From CAIQPS01 sp964631965 (lineage in GTDB: Bacteria > Actinomycetota > Thermoleophilia > RBG-16-64-13): 64,000 bases of DNA. Location: assembly GCA_964631965.1 (NCBI GenBank), contig CAZWAR010000001.1:25296-89295 (forward strand), in the 5' to 3' direction. The translations under genes were made by a program, and so were the position numbers. The number at the start of each line of letters is the position of its first letter. The stretch's first letter is position 1. The notes beneath the pieces were generated by a model. The model did no database searches. It was not told the origin of the DNA and saw nothing but the letters and a program-made list of their open reading frames with translations. This document shows, piece by piece, positions 52,742 through 60,320 of this stretch.

Positions 52742-53512
52742 GATGATCTTCCTCGATGCCCTGGAGGAATGGGCTCAGCAATCAGGCTACCCGGCCGAGT
52801 TACGTCATGACCCCATCCTGCGGCGAGAAGGACCCACCAGCAGACATTCTGTATATGACGCAACCAGTGTACTCCATTTAGTATAGTTTGTAACTCGATC
52901 AGCGAACTCGGTACCGGAACGCGCCCGCGGACCGGTGACAAGGAAGGGTCGCCGGCCGCCGGCCTCGCCGCCTTCAGAGAAGGCATGAAGGAGGCGCCCG
53001 CCTCGATCCGAGCCGAGCTGCGCGGGTTGCCGCCGGTCGCCGACGAGGACGGAAACGCAGAGAGGGTCATCTCTCTGTGGACACAGCGACGACGCCCGGT
53101 CTCTTCCGGTCGAGTTCTCGCTCAGGTCACCCGCACCAAGGAAGAGCCCGGACCAGTCGGCCGGATAATGGTCCGAAAAGGAAGGCGCATTGGCCGGTGA
53201 CTTCCGATAGGACCACCGGTCCCGGTCCGGAGTCTTCCGGTCCGCGCTCACCTTGGTGCTACTCAGCGGTTGTTGGGTCCACATGAAGCTAGGCTAACCG
53301 GCGGCGCCTACCGGCTGGTCCGCCCCGGTGAAACCGAACAGCGGCGCGATGGTGAGGGAACCCACGAGCGCGCCCGAGGGGAAGTCCGGAACCAGAGGTC
53401 CTCTGGTTCGCTGCCTCAGGTTGCTGTGAACCGCCCTCGAAGGGTTTCGGCGTTTGTGCTGCCGGTCTGGCTGGGAATAAGCTTCTGAGTGGCGAATCAC
53501 GCTAGGGGTAGC
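52742..53512. other. 770-bp intergenic region with a tight palindrome
   Basis: No supported gene; the open frames on both strands are compositionally odd and match nothing. The left 150 bp are AT-rich and probably contain promoters for the minus-strand STAS gene. At 53389-53409 two ten-base arms (GAACCAGAGG and CCTCTGGTTC) meet at a single central base, about 100 bp before the RsbW-like gene; this could be an operator. Confidence 0.4.
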
Positions 53513-53971
53513 ATGGCATCGGGCCGACAGAGATCACCAGGGGAGGGTGACACGCACTCGGGCTGGCAAGAAGGCCGAGCCTACCACCTACTGCTCGAAC
53601 CACGGCTTTCCGAATTGGAGCGGGCGAGGAAATTCGTCGACGACATCGCGTCCGCGCAGTGTGTGACCGAAGCACGTGCCTTTAACATGAAGGTGGCTGT
53701 CTCCGAGGCATGCGCGAACGGGATAGAGCATTCGTCTTCTCGTGTCGATCTGGTCGCAGTGACACACGCGGATCGGGTCGTCTTCCAGGTGACGAGCACC
53801 GGCTGGATTGAGACCGGACTAATGAACGCCCGTGAACCTAGTCGGCGCGGTCTCGGTTTGCCCCTCATGGCCTCCTTGGCGAATGAGCTCACCATCTCGC
53901 GGACCAGCCGGGGTCAAACCCGACTGGTACTCACGTTCTTCTCTTCTGTCAACTCCTCCTCGACCCGTTGA
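53513..53971 (+). CDS. RsbW-like anti-sigma kinase (HATPase_c_2) lacking the G1-box Asp
   Basis: 152 residues. The GHKL pattern is present: LSELERARKFVDDIA, the N-box FNMKVAVSEACANGIEHS (Glu65 and Asn69), the strand DRVVFQVTSTGWIE and the G2-like RRGLGLPLMASLANELTI. In active kinases the strand reads V-x-D-x-G, with the Asp binding adenine. Here Ser95 replaces it (VTSTG). This suggests weak or lost ATP binding and a role by binding only; alternatively the pocket is rearranged. ATG at 53513 after TAGGGG; a GTG at 53489 is possible. A hairpin terminator follows the gene. Confidence 0.82.
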   Translation: MASGRQRSPGEGDTHSGWQEGRAYHLLLEPRLSELERARKFVDDIASAQCVTEARAFNMKVAVSEACANGIEHSSSRVDLVAVTHADRVVFQVTSTGWIETGLMNAREPSRRGLGLPLMASLANELTISRTSRGQTRLVLTFFSSVNSSSTR

Positions 53972-53996
53972 CCAGTTACTCCGTGGGCGATGAATC

Positions 53997-54032
53997 AGCC
54001 CGCAGCCTCCTGGAGCAAGGAGACTGCGGGCT
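53997..54032 (+). terminator. Hairpin terminator after the RsbW-like gene
   Basis: A nine-bp stem (AGCCCGCAG with CTGCGGGCT) extended by five more pairs after one mismatch, loop of six. Starts 26 bases after the stop codon and is followed by a moderately T-rich stretch (GTGTTCTATC). Confidence 0.65.
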
Positions 54033-54309
54033 CGTGTTCTATCACCCAGACCCGTCGGATTCCCGGCCTGACCTCCCTGAGGATTAGGGAGTCCTCCACG
54101 GCCGAGACATTGGGTCGTTTGTTTCCCGTATATGTCGCTTGGCAGCGAGCACCCCTACCCATAGCACCCAACCTGCCAGAGCGAGAGGAACGATAGTAGG
54201 GCGGTAATGCATAGATGTGCAATACCGCACGCACGTTCGGCCATACATCCGACCTTCGGCGCGTTAACGACCAATTCCTATGAGCCATACTTGTCTTTCA
54301 TGGGTCCCA
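54033..54309. other. Intergenic region upstream of the third STAS gene
   Basis: About 280 bp, AT-richer than the average for the window, without a recognisable gene. It lies between the terminator of the RsbW-like gene and the promoter at 54310. Confidence 0.35.
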
Positions 54310-54338
54310 TTGACATACTGGGTGTGCCTGGCCATACG
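54310..54338 (+). promoter_or_regulatory. Promoter of the third STAS gene
   Basis: TTGACA, a 17-base spacer and CATACG. Transcription near 54345 would make the first in-frame ATG (54347) nearly leaderless and leaves room for the GGGGGAG site before the GTG at 54371. Confidence 0.55.
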
Positions 54339-54370
54339 CCAGTGAGATGCATATGGGGGAGAGCATCCAA

Positions 54371-54718
54371 GTGAGCGTTGAGAGACGAGCAATTGGTGAG
54401 CTCCCGGTCATCCGCCTCTCCGGGGAGGTCGAGCGCGTGAACGTAGACCTCCTTGAGGAGCTCGTAACCGGGGAGCTTGTTGCCGGTCAGCCGAGCTTCA
54501 TCTTCGATATGGAGTCCTGCACCTTCATCGATTCCTCGGTACTGACAATTTTCCTAAACTTGAGGATGAGTCTAGACGGCCGGGGGCTCATCGCCTTCGC
54601 GGCGCCCAACGTGCACATCCAGAGGATTCTCGAGATCACCGGGCTGCTCGATGCTCCAGGCTTCCGGGTCTTTGCCTCCGTGGCGGAAGCGTTGCAGCAT
54701 GCGAGCATGGAGGAATAG
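54371..54718 (+). CDS. STAS-domain anti-anti-sigma factor-like protein
   Basis: 115 residues from the GTG preceded by GGGGGAG at nine bases; ATGs at 54347 and 54353 are alternatives. STAS features: PVIRLSGEVERVNVDLLEELV, FIFDMESCTFIDSSVLTIFL with Ser55 (and Ser56) at the phospho-site, LIAFAAPNVHIQRILEITGLLDAPGF and a final helix. The FDMESCTFID variant differs from the DLSxCxYxDS form of the other two STAS proteins, so it probably has a different kinase partner or branch. Confidence 0.85.
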   Translation: MSVERRAIGELPVIRLSGEVERVNVDLLEELVTGELVAGQPSFIFDMESCTFIDSSVLTIFLNLRMSLDGRGLIAFAAPNVHIQRILEITGLLDAPGFRVFASVAEALQHASMEE

Positions 54719-55175
54719 GGAGCTCGGGGAGGGGGCGCCGTGGGGTTGCTTGTGGCTCCGAGGGCGACCATGCTCGTTGATGGCGGCGGTCTGCCCAGTC
54801 CGAAATCCCGTACTTCGAGTTCGACAAGAATCTCTTCGATGCCCTTCTTCCCGCTCTCCCCACCGTCCAGCTGGAGGTGGCTCTCGCCGTGGAGCGATGG
54901 AACACCGGCCACTATAGTCAGTCGGCCGCCCAGATATCGGTCGGCCTTCTGGTGGAGCGCACCGGACGCGGCAGGACCGCGGGGCTTCGGGCGCGCAGAC
55001 GCCTGATCGAGGAGGGGCGCGGTAGCAGGTCGTCTTGGGGTGCGTATGCCGCCCCTGCCGGCGAGGCGCAGAGGAACGGAGGTCCCGAAGAACCTCCGTT
55101 CAAGATCGTCGATGATTCCTTGTCACTGCGAGAGCGATCGAAGTGTCAACAAACCGCCGCTCGTTCGGGAAGCGC
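54719..55175. other. Intergenic region with a possible coding remnant and a hairpin
   Basis: An open plus-strand frame without a good start runs from 54781 to 55179; its first part (SEIPYFEFDKNLFDALLPAL, then LEVALAVERWNTGHYSQ) has coding-like codon use, but it matches no family I recognise and degrades into Arg/Gly-rich sequence. It may be the tail of a lost gene. A perfect ten-bp hairpin (GAACGGAGGT with its complement, loop eight) lies at 55074-55101; it lacks a T-tract. Confidence 0.3.
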
Positions 55176-55448
55176 CTAGACCAGCATCTTCTTGGCTATC
55201 TCCATGCCTTGCTCGGCGGTGACCGCCGGGACCACTCGCCAGGTGAAGACGTCATCCCACTGGCTGGTACCCGCCATGATGGGACCTATGTCATCAGCTT
55301 CCACAATGCTGATCACGTTGGGGTCGGGGATCTGGAGCCAATACTCGGCTACGAGCTTCGCTCCCGGTGGATATGTCCATTTGAGTCTTCGTTCTGTCCG
55401 CTCCCGGACAGTGCCAGCTCTCAGGCTGCCGAGCATCACGAGTAGCAT
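55176..55448 (-). CDS. DUF3303-like small protein
   Basis: 90 residues: MLLVMLGSLRAGTVRERTER, a WTYPPGAKLVAEYWLQIPDPNVISIVEADD core and a VFTWRVVPAVTAEQGMEIAKK end. The pattern (start strand, velocity-like YPPG turn, ExxD, WxDVFxWxVVP) resembles DUF3303/dimeric alpha-beta barrel proteins of unknown function. ATG at 55448 is well placed after GAGGAGG. A strong intrinsic terminator lies 83 bases upstream of its start on the same strand. Confidence 0.65.
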   Translation of the reverse strand: MLLVMLGSLRAGTVRERTERRLKWTYPPGAKLVAEYWLQIPDPNVISIVEADDIGPIMAGTSQWDDVFTWRVVPAVTAEQGMEIAKKMLV

Positions 55449-55530
55449 GGCGACCTCCTCTCGACGGGGTCGGCCTCCGGGCCAAGGCACCAACGTAGGT
55501 GCTCCCAGCACGGCGACCTTCCCGACATAG

Positions 55531-55556
55531 AAAAAGGGGAGAATCCTTCTCTCCCC
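55531..55556 (-). terminator. Intrinsic terminator upstream of the DUF3303-like gene
   Basis: Minus strand: a seven-bp stem (GGGGAGA with TCTCCCC), a seven-base loop and a run of five T, the only textbook intrinsic terminator in this part of the window. It ends a minus-strand transcript arriving from 55560-55870, or acts as an attenuator in the leader of the DUF3303-like gene. Confidence 0.7.
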
Positions 55557-55564
55557 TCACTCTC

Positions 55565-55774
55565 TCAGTCTAGGCTGATGGCCGAGGAAGTCAACCAAGA
55601 CAGCGAGCGCCCCGGCTGGTAAGGCTTGGGAGCCGTCAACTGCAGTACCCCATGAGCGGAGCTACTGGCGTGAGCCGAGTTCAACTTCAGCCCTTCTCCT
55701 GTTTCTCTCTGCACTTGGAGTACTATGTGTCCGTGGAAGACCGCCATCGTTCCCCACTGGGCCGAGTCGTGCAA
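55565..55774 (-). other. Possible small ORF or small RNA ending at the terminator
   Basis: A 69-codon open frame stops nine bases before the intrinsic terminator. It has an ATG but no clear Shine-Dalgarno, and its sequence (MAVFHGHIVLQVQRETGEG, then Ser/Ala-rich) matches nothing I know. The terminator shows that something is transcribed here; whether it is this peptide or a non-coding RNA is open. Confidence 0.25.
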
Positions 55775-55876
55775 TACGCTTCACCGAACAGCGCCCTGCA
55801 TCGGGCGCACCTAGCCATGTTGCTGCCTACCCGATTCATGTGCTCACCAGATTGCGCGTGATCGCATCCATCGCAT

Positions 55877-57559
55877 TTGGACCCACGAGTGCACCAGCCC
55901 ACCGCTCCAACTGAACAGCCGGACGTCAATCAACTTCGAGTGCCGGGTGACAGAACACCGCACTACGAGCACTGCCTCGATCTCGTTGCGGGCTGCGTGT
56001 TCTTTGACTGCTTGCTGACTCCCCTGGCCCTCCTTGACCGAGACTTCAACTTCATACGGGTCAACGGGGCCTACGCCAAGGCTGACCAGAAAAGCGTCGA
56101 GGAATTCCCCGGCTGCAACCACTTCGACCTCTATCCCTCCGACGCCAAGGTCTTGTTCGAAGAGGTGGTGCGCTCGAAGCGACCCGTCACGGTGCACGCG
56201 AGGCCCTTCCAATACCGGGATCACCCTGAGCGCGGCGTCAGCTACTGGGACTGGACGTTGACTCCGCTTCTCGATGCCAGCAACGAGGTCCATCGCCTCC
56301 TGCTTGCCCTCCAGGATGTCACCGCCGAGGTGAGGGCCACGAACACCACGTCGTTTTCGAGGCTCTCGCTGCCAACAACCGGCGTCTCCGGGAAAGCACG
56401 GGTTATTACCCTAGCCATTGCGGCGACACTGCAGGTGCTCCTTGGGTTTTCCATGAGCTTCCTGGGGTCGAGCACCCACTATGTGGGGACGCCGGCAACC
56501 ATCTTGGCAGTGGTCGCAGCAGTAGCGGCGGTGGTCTCCGGTCCGTTCATCGGGGCGCTGGTCGCCCTGGTGGGCGGGGCTTCCTATGTAGCATTTCTAC
56601 TGGATCTCGACCACATGACTCCCTGGACGACGCTTGGCGTCTCGATCTTCTTCTGGGTCGTGATAGCCGTCGTGGCAGGCATGGGAGCAAATGCCGTCAG
56701 GCGCCACGCCCGCGACCGGGAGAAGCTCCTCGCCCAGACCGTACGAGACAAAGAGGCACTCGCGAAATCGGTGAGCGCGAGCGAGGAGCGTCAGCGTGAG
56801 ATTGCCGAAGAGAACGCTCGCCTCTATGTGCAACAGCGGGAGATCGCCGAGAATCTCCAGTCCACGCTGGTCCACGTGCCTTCCGAGTTGGGGCCCGTCC
56901 GTCTTGGGCATCTCTATCGCTCAGCCACTGTGGCCGCCCAGGTCGGCGGAGACTTCTATGATGTCTTCTCCATCAAGCACGGAGCCCTGGGAGTCCTCAT
57001 AGGAGATGTCACGGGCCACGGCATCGAGGCGGCCCGCTCGGCGTCGTTCACGAAGGACGCTATCGAAGCTTTCGCCTCCGAATCGGATAGGCCGGAGCAG
57101 GTGCTCCAGAGCGCCAACAACGTGCTTCTCGCGAGGTCTTTTCCAGGGTTCGCAACCGTTTTTCTCGGCATGCTGGAACCACAGAAAGGCAACTTTTGCT
57201 TCGCGTCCGCCGGTCATCCTCCTGCCCTCCTTCGCCGTCGGTCGGGGGACATTGAGGCGCTGGGCCGGGGCTCGGCCCCACTTGGAGTAGAGCAGGGAAG
57301 AACCTACCAACCGGGTATGGTCCATTTGGATCCGGGCGACCTCCTTCTGCTCTACACCGATGGAGTCATCGAAGCGCGCCGTGATTCCCAGTTCTTTGGT
57401 CAGGAGAGGCTCGAGGACCTCCTTCGTCGACAGACGTCCGCAGAGAGCCTGCCCGGCGCCGTATATGACGAGGTGTACGAGTTCGCCGGCGGGATCTTCC
57501 GCGATGACCTAGCCATCCTGGCTCTCCAAGTGCATGATGCACCCGTCATCCCGGGATAG
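55877..57559 (+). CDS. PAS and membrane domain SpoIIE-type PP2C phosphatase
   Basis: 560 residues. A PAS-like sensor at about 30-150 (LALLDRDFNFIRVNGAYAKA, then WDWTLTPLLD), four or five membrane segments at about 170-275, a coiled coil at about 280-325 (REKLLAQTVRDKEALAKSV, then EERQREIAEENARLY), and the PP2C phosphatase at about 345-555. The metal-binding residues are intact: GGDFYDVF, GDVTGHGIEAA, and DDLAILALQV near the end. It should dephosphorylate STAS anti-anti-sigma proteins in response to a small-molecule or membrane signal; three such proteins are encoded upstream. The start is a TTG with weak support; GTG codons at 55889 and 55940 are alternatives. Confidence 0.9.
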   Translation: MDPRVHQPTAPTEQPDVNQLRVPGDRTPHYEHCLDLVAGCVFFDCLLTPLALLDRDFNFIRVNGAYAKADQKSVEEFPGCNHFDLYPSDAKVLFEEVVRSKRPVTVHARPFQYRDHPERGVSYWDWTLTPLLDASNEVHRLLLALQDVTAEVRATNTTSFSRLSLPTTGVSGKARVITLAIAATLQVLLGFSMSFLGSSTHYVGTPATILAVVAAVAAVVSGPFIGALVALVGGASYVAFLLDLDHMTPWTTLGVSIFFWVVIAVVAGMGANAVRRHARDREKLLAQTVRDKEALAKSVSASEERQREIAEENARLYVQQREIAENLQSTLVHVPSELGPVRLGHLYRSATVAAQVGGDFYDVFSIKHGALGVLIGDVTGHGIEAARSASFTKDAIEAFASESDRPEQVLQSANNVLLARSFPGFATVFLGMLEPQKGNFCFASAGHPPALLRRRSGDIEALGRGSAPLGVEQGRTYQPGMVHLDPGDLLLLYTDGVIEARRDSQFFGQERLEDLLRRQTSAESLPGAVYDEVYEFAGGIFRDDLAILALQVHDAPVIPG

Positions 57560-57626
57560 GCACGGCACGACTTGACGCAAGTAGGCCATCCCTCGACCTA
57601 TCAGGCGAATCCACGGGTATCGACAA

Positions 57627-57829
57627 GTCGCCTCGGCGTCGCCTCGGCGTCGTCTTGGCGTCGTCTTGGCGTCGTCTTGGCGTCGTCNNNNNNNNNNNNN
57701 NNNNNNNNNNNNNNNNNNNNNNNNNNNNNNNNNNNNNNNNNNNNNNNNNNNNNNNNNNNNNNNNNNNNNNNNNNNNNNNNNNNNNNNGGCGTCGTCTTGG
57801 CGTCGTCTTGGCGTCGTCTTGGCGTCGTC
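57627..57829. repeat. 11-bp tandem repeat (minisatellite) around an assembly gap
   Basis: Units of GTCGTCTTGGC repeat at least three times plus a partial on each side of the gap; the two leftmost copies are the variant GTCGCCTCGGC. As 11 is not a multiple of three, no single frame is kept, so the array is non-coding. The gap (57688-57787) is an N placeholder, so the real copy number is unknown. Confidence 0.9.
57688..57787. other. Assembly gap (100 N)
   Basis: Exactly 100 unknown bases inside the 11-bp repeat array, where short-read assembly would be expected to fail. Confidence 0.98.
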
Positions 57830-57916
57830 GAGTGATTTTGCTCCAGCACCAACGGCATCCTCGCCGGCCGCAGATTCGACACCGCCGATAGGGTTCCGAG
57901 GCGCCGACCAGGGCGC

Positions 57917-57922
57917 TATGAT
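57917..57922 (+). promoter_or_regulatory. Putative -10 element of the WG-repeat gene
   Basis: TATGAT within CGCTATGATGGC, 46 bases before the ATG. The same string occurs 43 bases before the ATG of the next lipoprotein gene. The -35 position (TTCCGA, 17 bases upstream) is weak. Confidence 0.4.
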
Positions 57923-57962
57923 GGCCCTCGACGCTGGTCGACTATCGAGAGGGGGTGGAGCG

Positions 57963-59138
57963 ATGCGTACGAGTTGGTCGCGCCTGTGGTGCACGCTGCA
58001 CTCCAACCTTGTTCTGCCGTTCGTCTTTCCGTTCCTGCTCGCGCTCGCCGGCACCGCCCTTCTGGCCGGCTGCGCCGGCGGGATCGGCGGTCCCAACGCC
58101 GGTGGTGGCGCAACGGATCCCGCCGGCGTCACCCTCACCACGGGCGACCACGCGCCGGCCGTTCCTGAGACCGAGGTGTACTTCCCCTACGGTAACGGCG
58201 ACAAGATGGGCTTCATCGACAGGACAGGCAAGCTAGTGATTCCCTGCCGGTATGAGGACGCCTACACCTTCGAAGACGGGCTGGCCACCGTCAACGTCGA
58301 CGGCCGCTGGGGGGTCATCGACCTCGACGGGACCATGGTCGTCGAGCCGCAGTACCAGGAGCCGGTCATGTTCAGCGAGGACCTGGCCGCAGTGCTGGTG
58401 GGAAACAAGCGCGGCTACATCGACCCGACGGGCGAGCTCGTGATCCCGGCCGGATACGACGAGGCCGACGACTTCTGCGAGCATCTGGCCTGCGTCCGGG
58501 CCGGCAGCAAGTACGGCTTCATCGACAGGAGCGGAGCGGCCGTCATCCCCATGGACTTCGATGTCGCCTACGACTTCTCGCAAGGATTGGCCCTGGCGGC
58601 GGAAGGTTACCTGTACGGCTATATCGACAAGCACGGGAACTGGGCCATCCCGCCCACCTACGACAACGGGCGCTACTTCAACGAAGGACTGGCGGCGGTG
58701 GAGAAGGACGGCAAGTGGGGGTTCATCGACACATCCGGCAGGATGGTCATCACCCCCAAATACCTGGACGCGGGGGAGTTCTACGACGGCTTGGCCCCGG
58801 TCAAGAAAGGGCTGCACTGGGGCTACGTGGACACGACCGGAGCTCTGGTGGTCCCCACCACCTTCCTGGATGCCTACGACTTCGTCGCCGAAAGGGCCTT
58901 GGTCCAGGATGCAGGGGGCAAGTGGGGCTACATCGACCCGTCCGGCCGCTACGTGATCAGACCGATGTTCGACGACGCATGGGACTTCGAGTACGGGCTT
59001 GCCGCGGTGGCCACGGACGAGCTCGGCTGGTGGTACATCGACGAATTCGGCCGGGACGTCGAGGTGGATATGCCTCCGGCCAGCATGTGGGCTTCCGGCA
59101 CCTCCGATACGGCCGGCGTTCCCGCCTCGGAGTCGTAG
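57963..59138 (+). CDS. WG-repeat lipoprotein
   Basis: 391 residues. A lipoprotein signal peptide ends at TALLAGCAGG. From about residue 80 to 370 it consists of about seven or eight WG (KWGFID) repeats, each with the pattern K-W/Y-G-F/Y-I-D-x-x-G-x-x-V-I-P-x-x-Y/F-D-x-A-x-x-F-x-x-G-L-A. Examples are KMGFIDRTGKLVIPCRYEDA, KYGFIDRSGAAVIPMDFDVA and KWGFIDTSGRMVITPKYLDA. WG repeats form a beta-rich binding surface; the role of secreted bacterial versions is unknown. ATG preceded by GGGGGTGGAG. The leader and first residues (MRTSxWS) resemble those of the following lipoprotein. Confidence 0.9.
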   Translation: MRTSWSRLWCTLHSNLVLPFVFPFLLALAGTALLAGCAGGIGGPNAGGGATDPAGVTLTTGDHAPAVPETEVYFPYGNGDKMGFIDRTGKLVIPCRYEDAYTFEDGLATVNVDGRWGVIDLDGTMVVEPQYQEPVMFSEDLAAVLVGNKRGYIDPTGELVIPAGYDEADDFCEHLACVRAGSKYGFIDRSGAAVIPMDFDVAYDFSQGLALAAEGYLYGYIDKHGNWAIPPTYDNGRYFNEGLAAVEKDGKWGFIDTSGRMVITPKYLDAGEFYDGLAPVKKGLHWGYVDTTGALVVPTTFLDAYDFVAERALVQDAGGKWGYIDPSGRYVIRPMFDDAWDFEYGLAAVATDELGWWYIDEFGRDVEVDMPPASMWASGTSDTAGVPASES

Positions 59139-59170
59139 AGACTCTGCACCGAGGCAAATTGTTCGCCTCA

Positions 59171-59191
59171 GCGTCAACATGACGCTATGAT
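59171..59191 (+). promoter_or_regulatory. Putative -10 with adjacent inverted repeat before the Thr-rich lipoprotein gene
   Basis: An inverted repeat (GCGTCA, three-base spacer, TGACGC; 59171-59185) directly abuts TATGAT (59186-59191). The arrangement suits an operator over the spacer of a promoter 43 bases from the ATG. No good -35 was identified, so an activator could be needed. Confidence 0.4.
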
Positions 59192-59228
59192 GGCTTCCAG
59201 TCTGATTTCGACGTGGAGGGGTTGAGCG

Positions 59229-60107
59229 ATGCGAACGAGTCCATGGTCCCACCTACCGTACCTGCTGCACTCCCCTCGACTTCTGCTGCCCTTGGCCACG
59301 GTGCTCCTGCTCACCGTCGTCGGCGCGACCGCGGGGTGCGCGGCCGAGACCACAACCACCACCCTGCCCCCGACCACCACCAGCGTCTCGGTGGCCGAGG
59401 CGACAACCACGTCCTCCTCCACCACCACGACCATGCTCACCACGACCACCACCGAAGCCACCACCACGACCACGGAGGCCACGACCACGACCACCACCAT
59501 CCCGCCCGATCCGAAGGGCTGGAAGCGGTTCGAGGCCGAGGGCATATCCGTCACTCTGCCCAAGAACTTCAAGGGGGGTGACCCGGCGGGGTCGGAGGTC
59601 AAAGCGCAGGTGAGGACCATGGTCGACGGCCGATCCTGGCTGAAGGAACTGCAGGAGGGCTTCGACGACGGAGACATCGATTGGTTGCTGGCCATGTTCG
59701 GGAGCAGTAGCAAGACCCGCTGGATACCCATGGTCTTCGCAATGCGGGTAGAGCTCCCGCCCTTCGTCACCTTCTACGACTTCGTCGACGAGATGGCCTA
59801 CTCCCCCGTCGAGGGGGCCACCGTCGAGACCGTGGAGGAATCGGACACGCGGGCGGTCTACCTCCTCGACGAGCCGAAGGACGGCTCCGACCCGGCCGGC
59901 AGCAGATACCTGGTGTTCATCGGCGTGGGCGACTACGTCTACTGGGTGGACTATTCGGGGACGAAGGTCGCGTTTGCGCAGTTCGAGGAAGACTATAGGA
60001 TGAGCATTGAGCGGATCATCATCACGGATCAGACCGACGAGGACGGCAGTTCCACCGGGACGACATCGGATGGCACCACAACCACGCTGAGCGGACCCGT
60101 GGCCTGA
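59229..60107 (+). CDS. Lipoprotein of unknown function with Thr-rich linker
   Basis: 292 residues. A lipoprotein signal ends at GATAGCAAE, followed by a linker to about residue 95 made almost only of Thr with a few Ala, Ser, Glu and Pro. The folded part begins GWKRFEAEGISVTLPKNFKGG, which resembles the short PsbP/LpqN-like domain of actinobacterial lipoproteins, and runs to about residue 270 with DYVYWVDYSGTKVAFAQFEEDYRMSIERI. The end is Thr/Ser rich again. Function unknown; it is surface-anchored. It follows the WG lipoprotein in the same orientation with its own similar promoter. Confidence 0.8.
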   Translation: MRTSPWSHLPYLLHSPRLLLPLATVLLLTVVGATAGCAAETTTTTLPPTTTSVSVAEATTTSSSTTTTMLTTTTTEATTTTTEATTTTTTIPPDPKGWKRFEAEGISVTLPKNFKGGDPAGSEVKAQVRTMVDGRSWLKELQEGFDDGDIDWLLAMFGSSSKTRWIPMVFAMRVELPPFVTFYDFVDEMAYSPVEGATVETVEESDTRAVYLLDEPKDGSDPAGSRYLVFIGVGDYVYWVDYSGTKVAFAQFEEDYRMSIERIIITDQTDEDGSSTGTTSDGTTTTLSGPVA

Positions 60108-60320
60108 GCTCGGCATCTCGCTCCCTCAGGCGATGTGCAAGAAGCCGCTTGGGCACCTCTGCGGCCTGTGATGCGGCTACCGGTCGGATGGTCCTCCAAG
60201 CGGAGGCGATGACCAAGGCATCGGGTCGGACACCAGGCCCCATAAGCCATAGAGGCCAGCGCGCGCTGGCGCCGCGCGCGGGCAGCGCGGCGTCCTACGC
60301 CGGGTCTGCGACCCGAGGTC

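Noticed and set aside
57627..57829. CRISPR array
   Set aside because: Units are 11 bp, directly adjacent, with no spacers and no cas genes.
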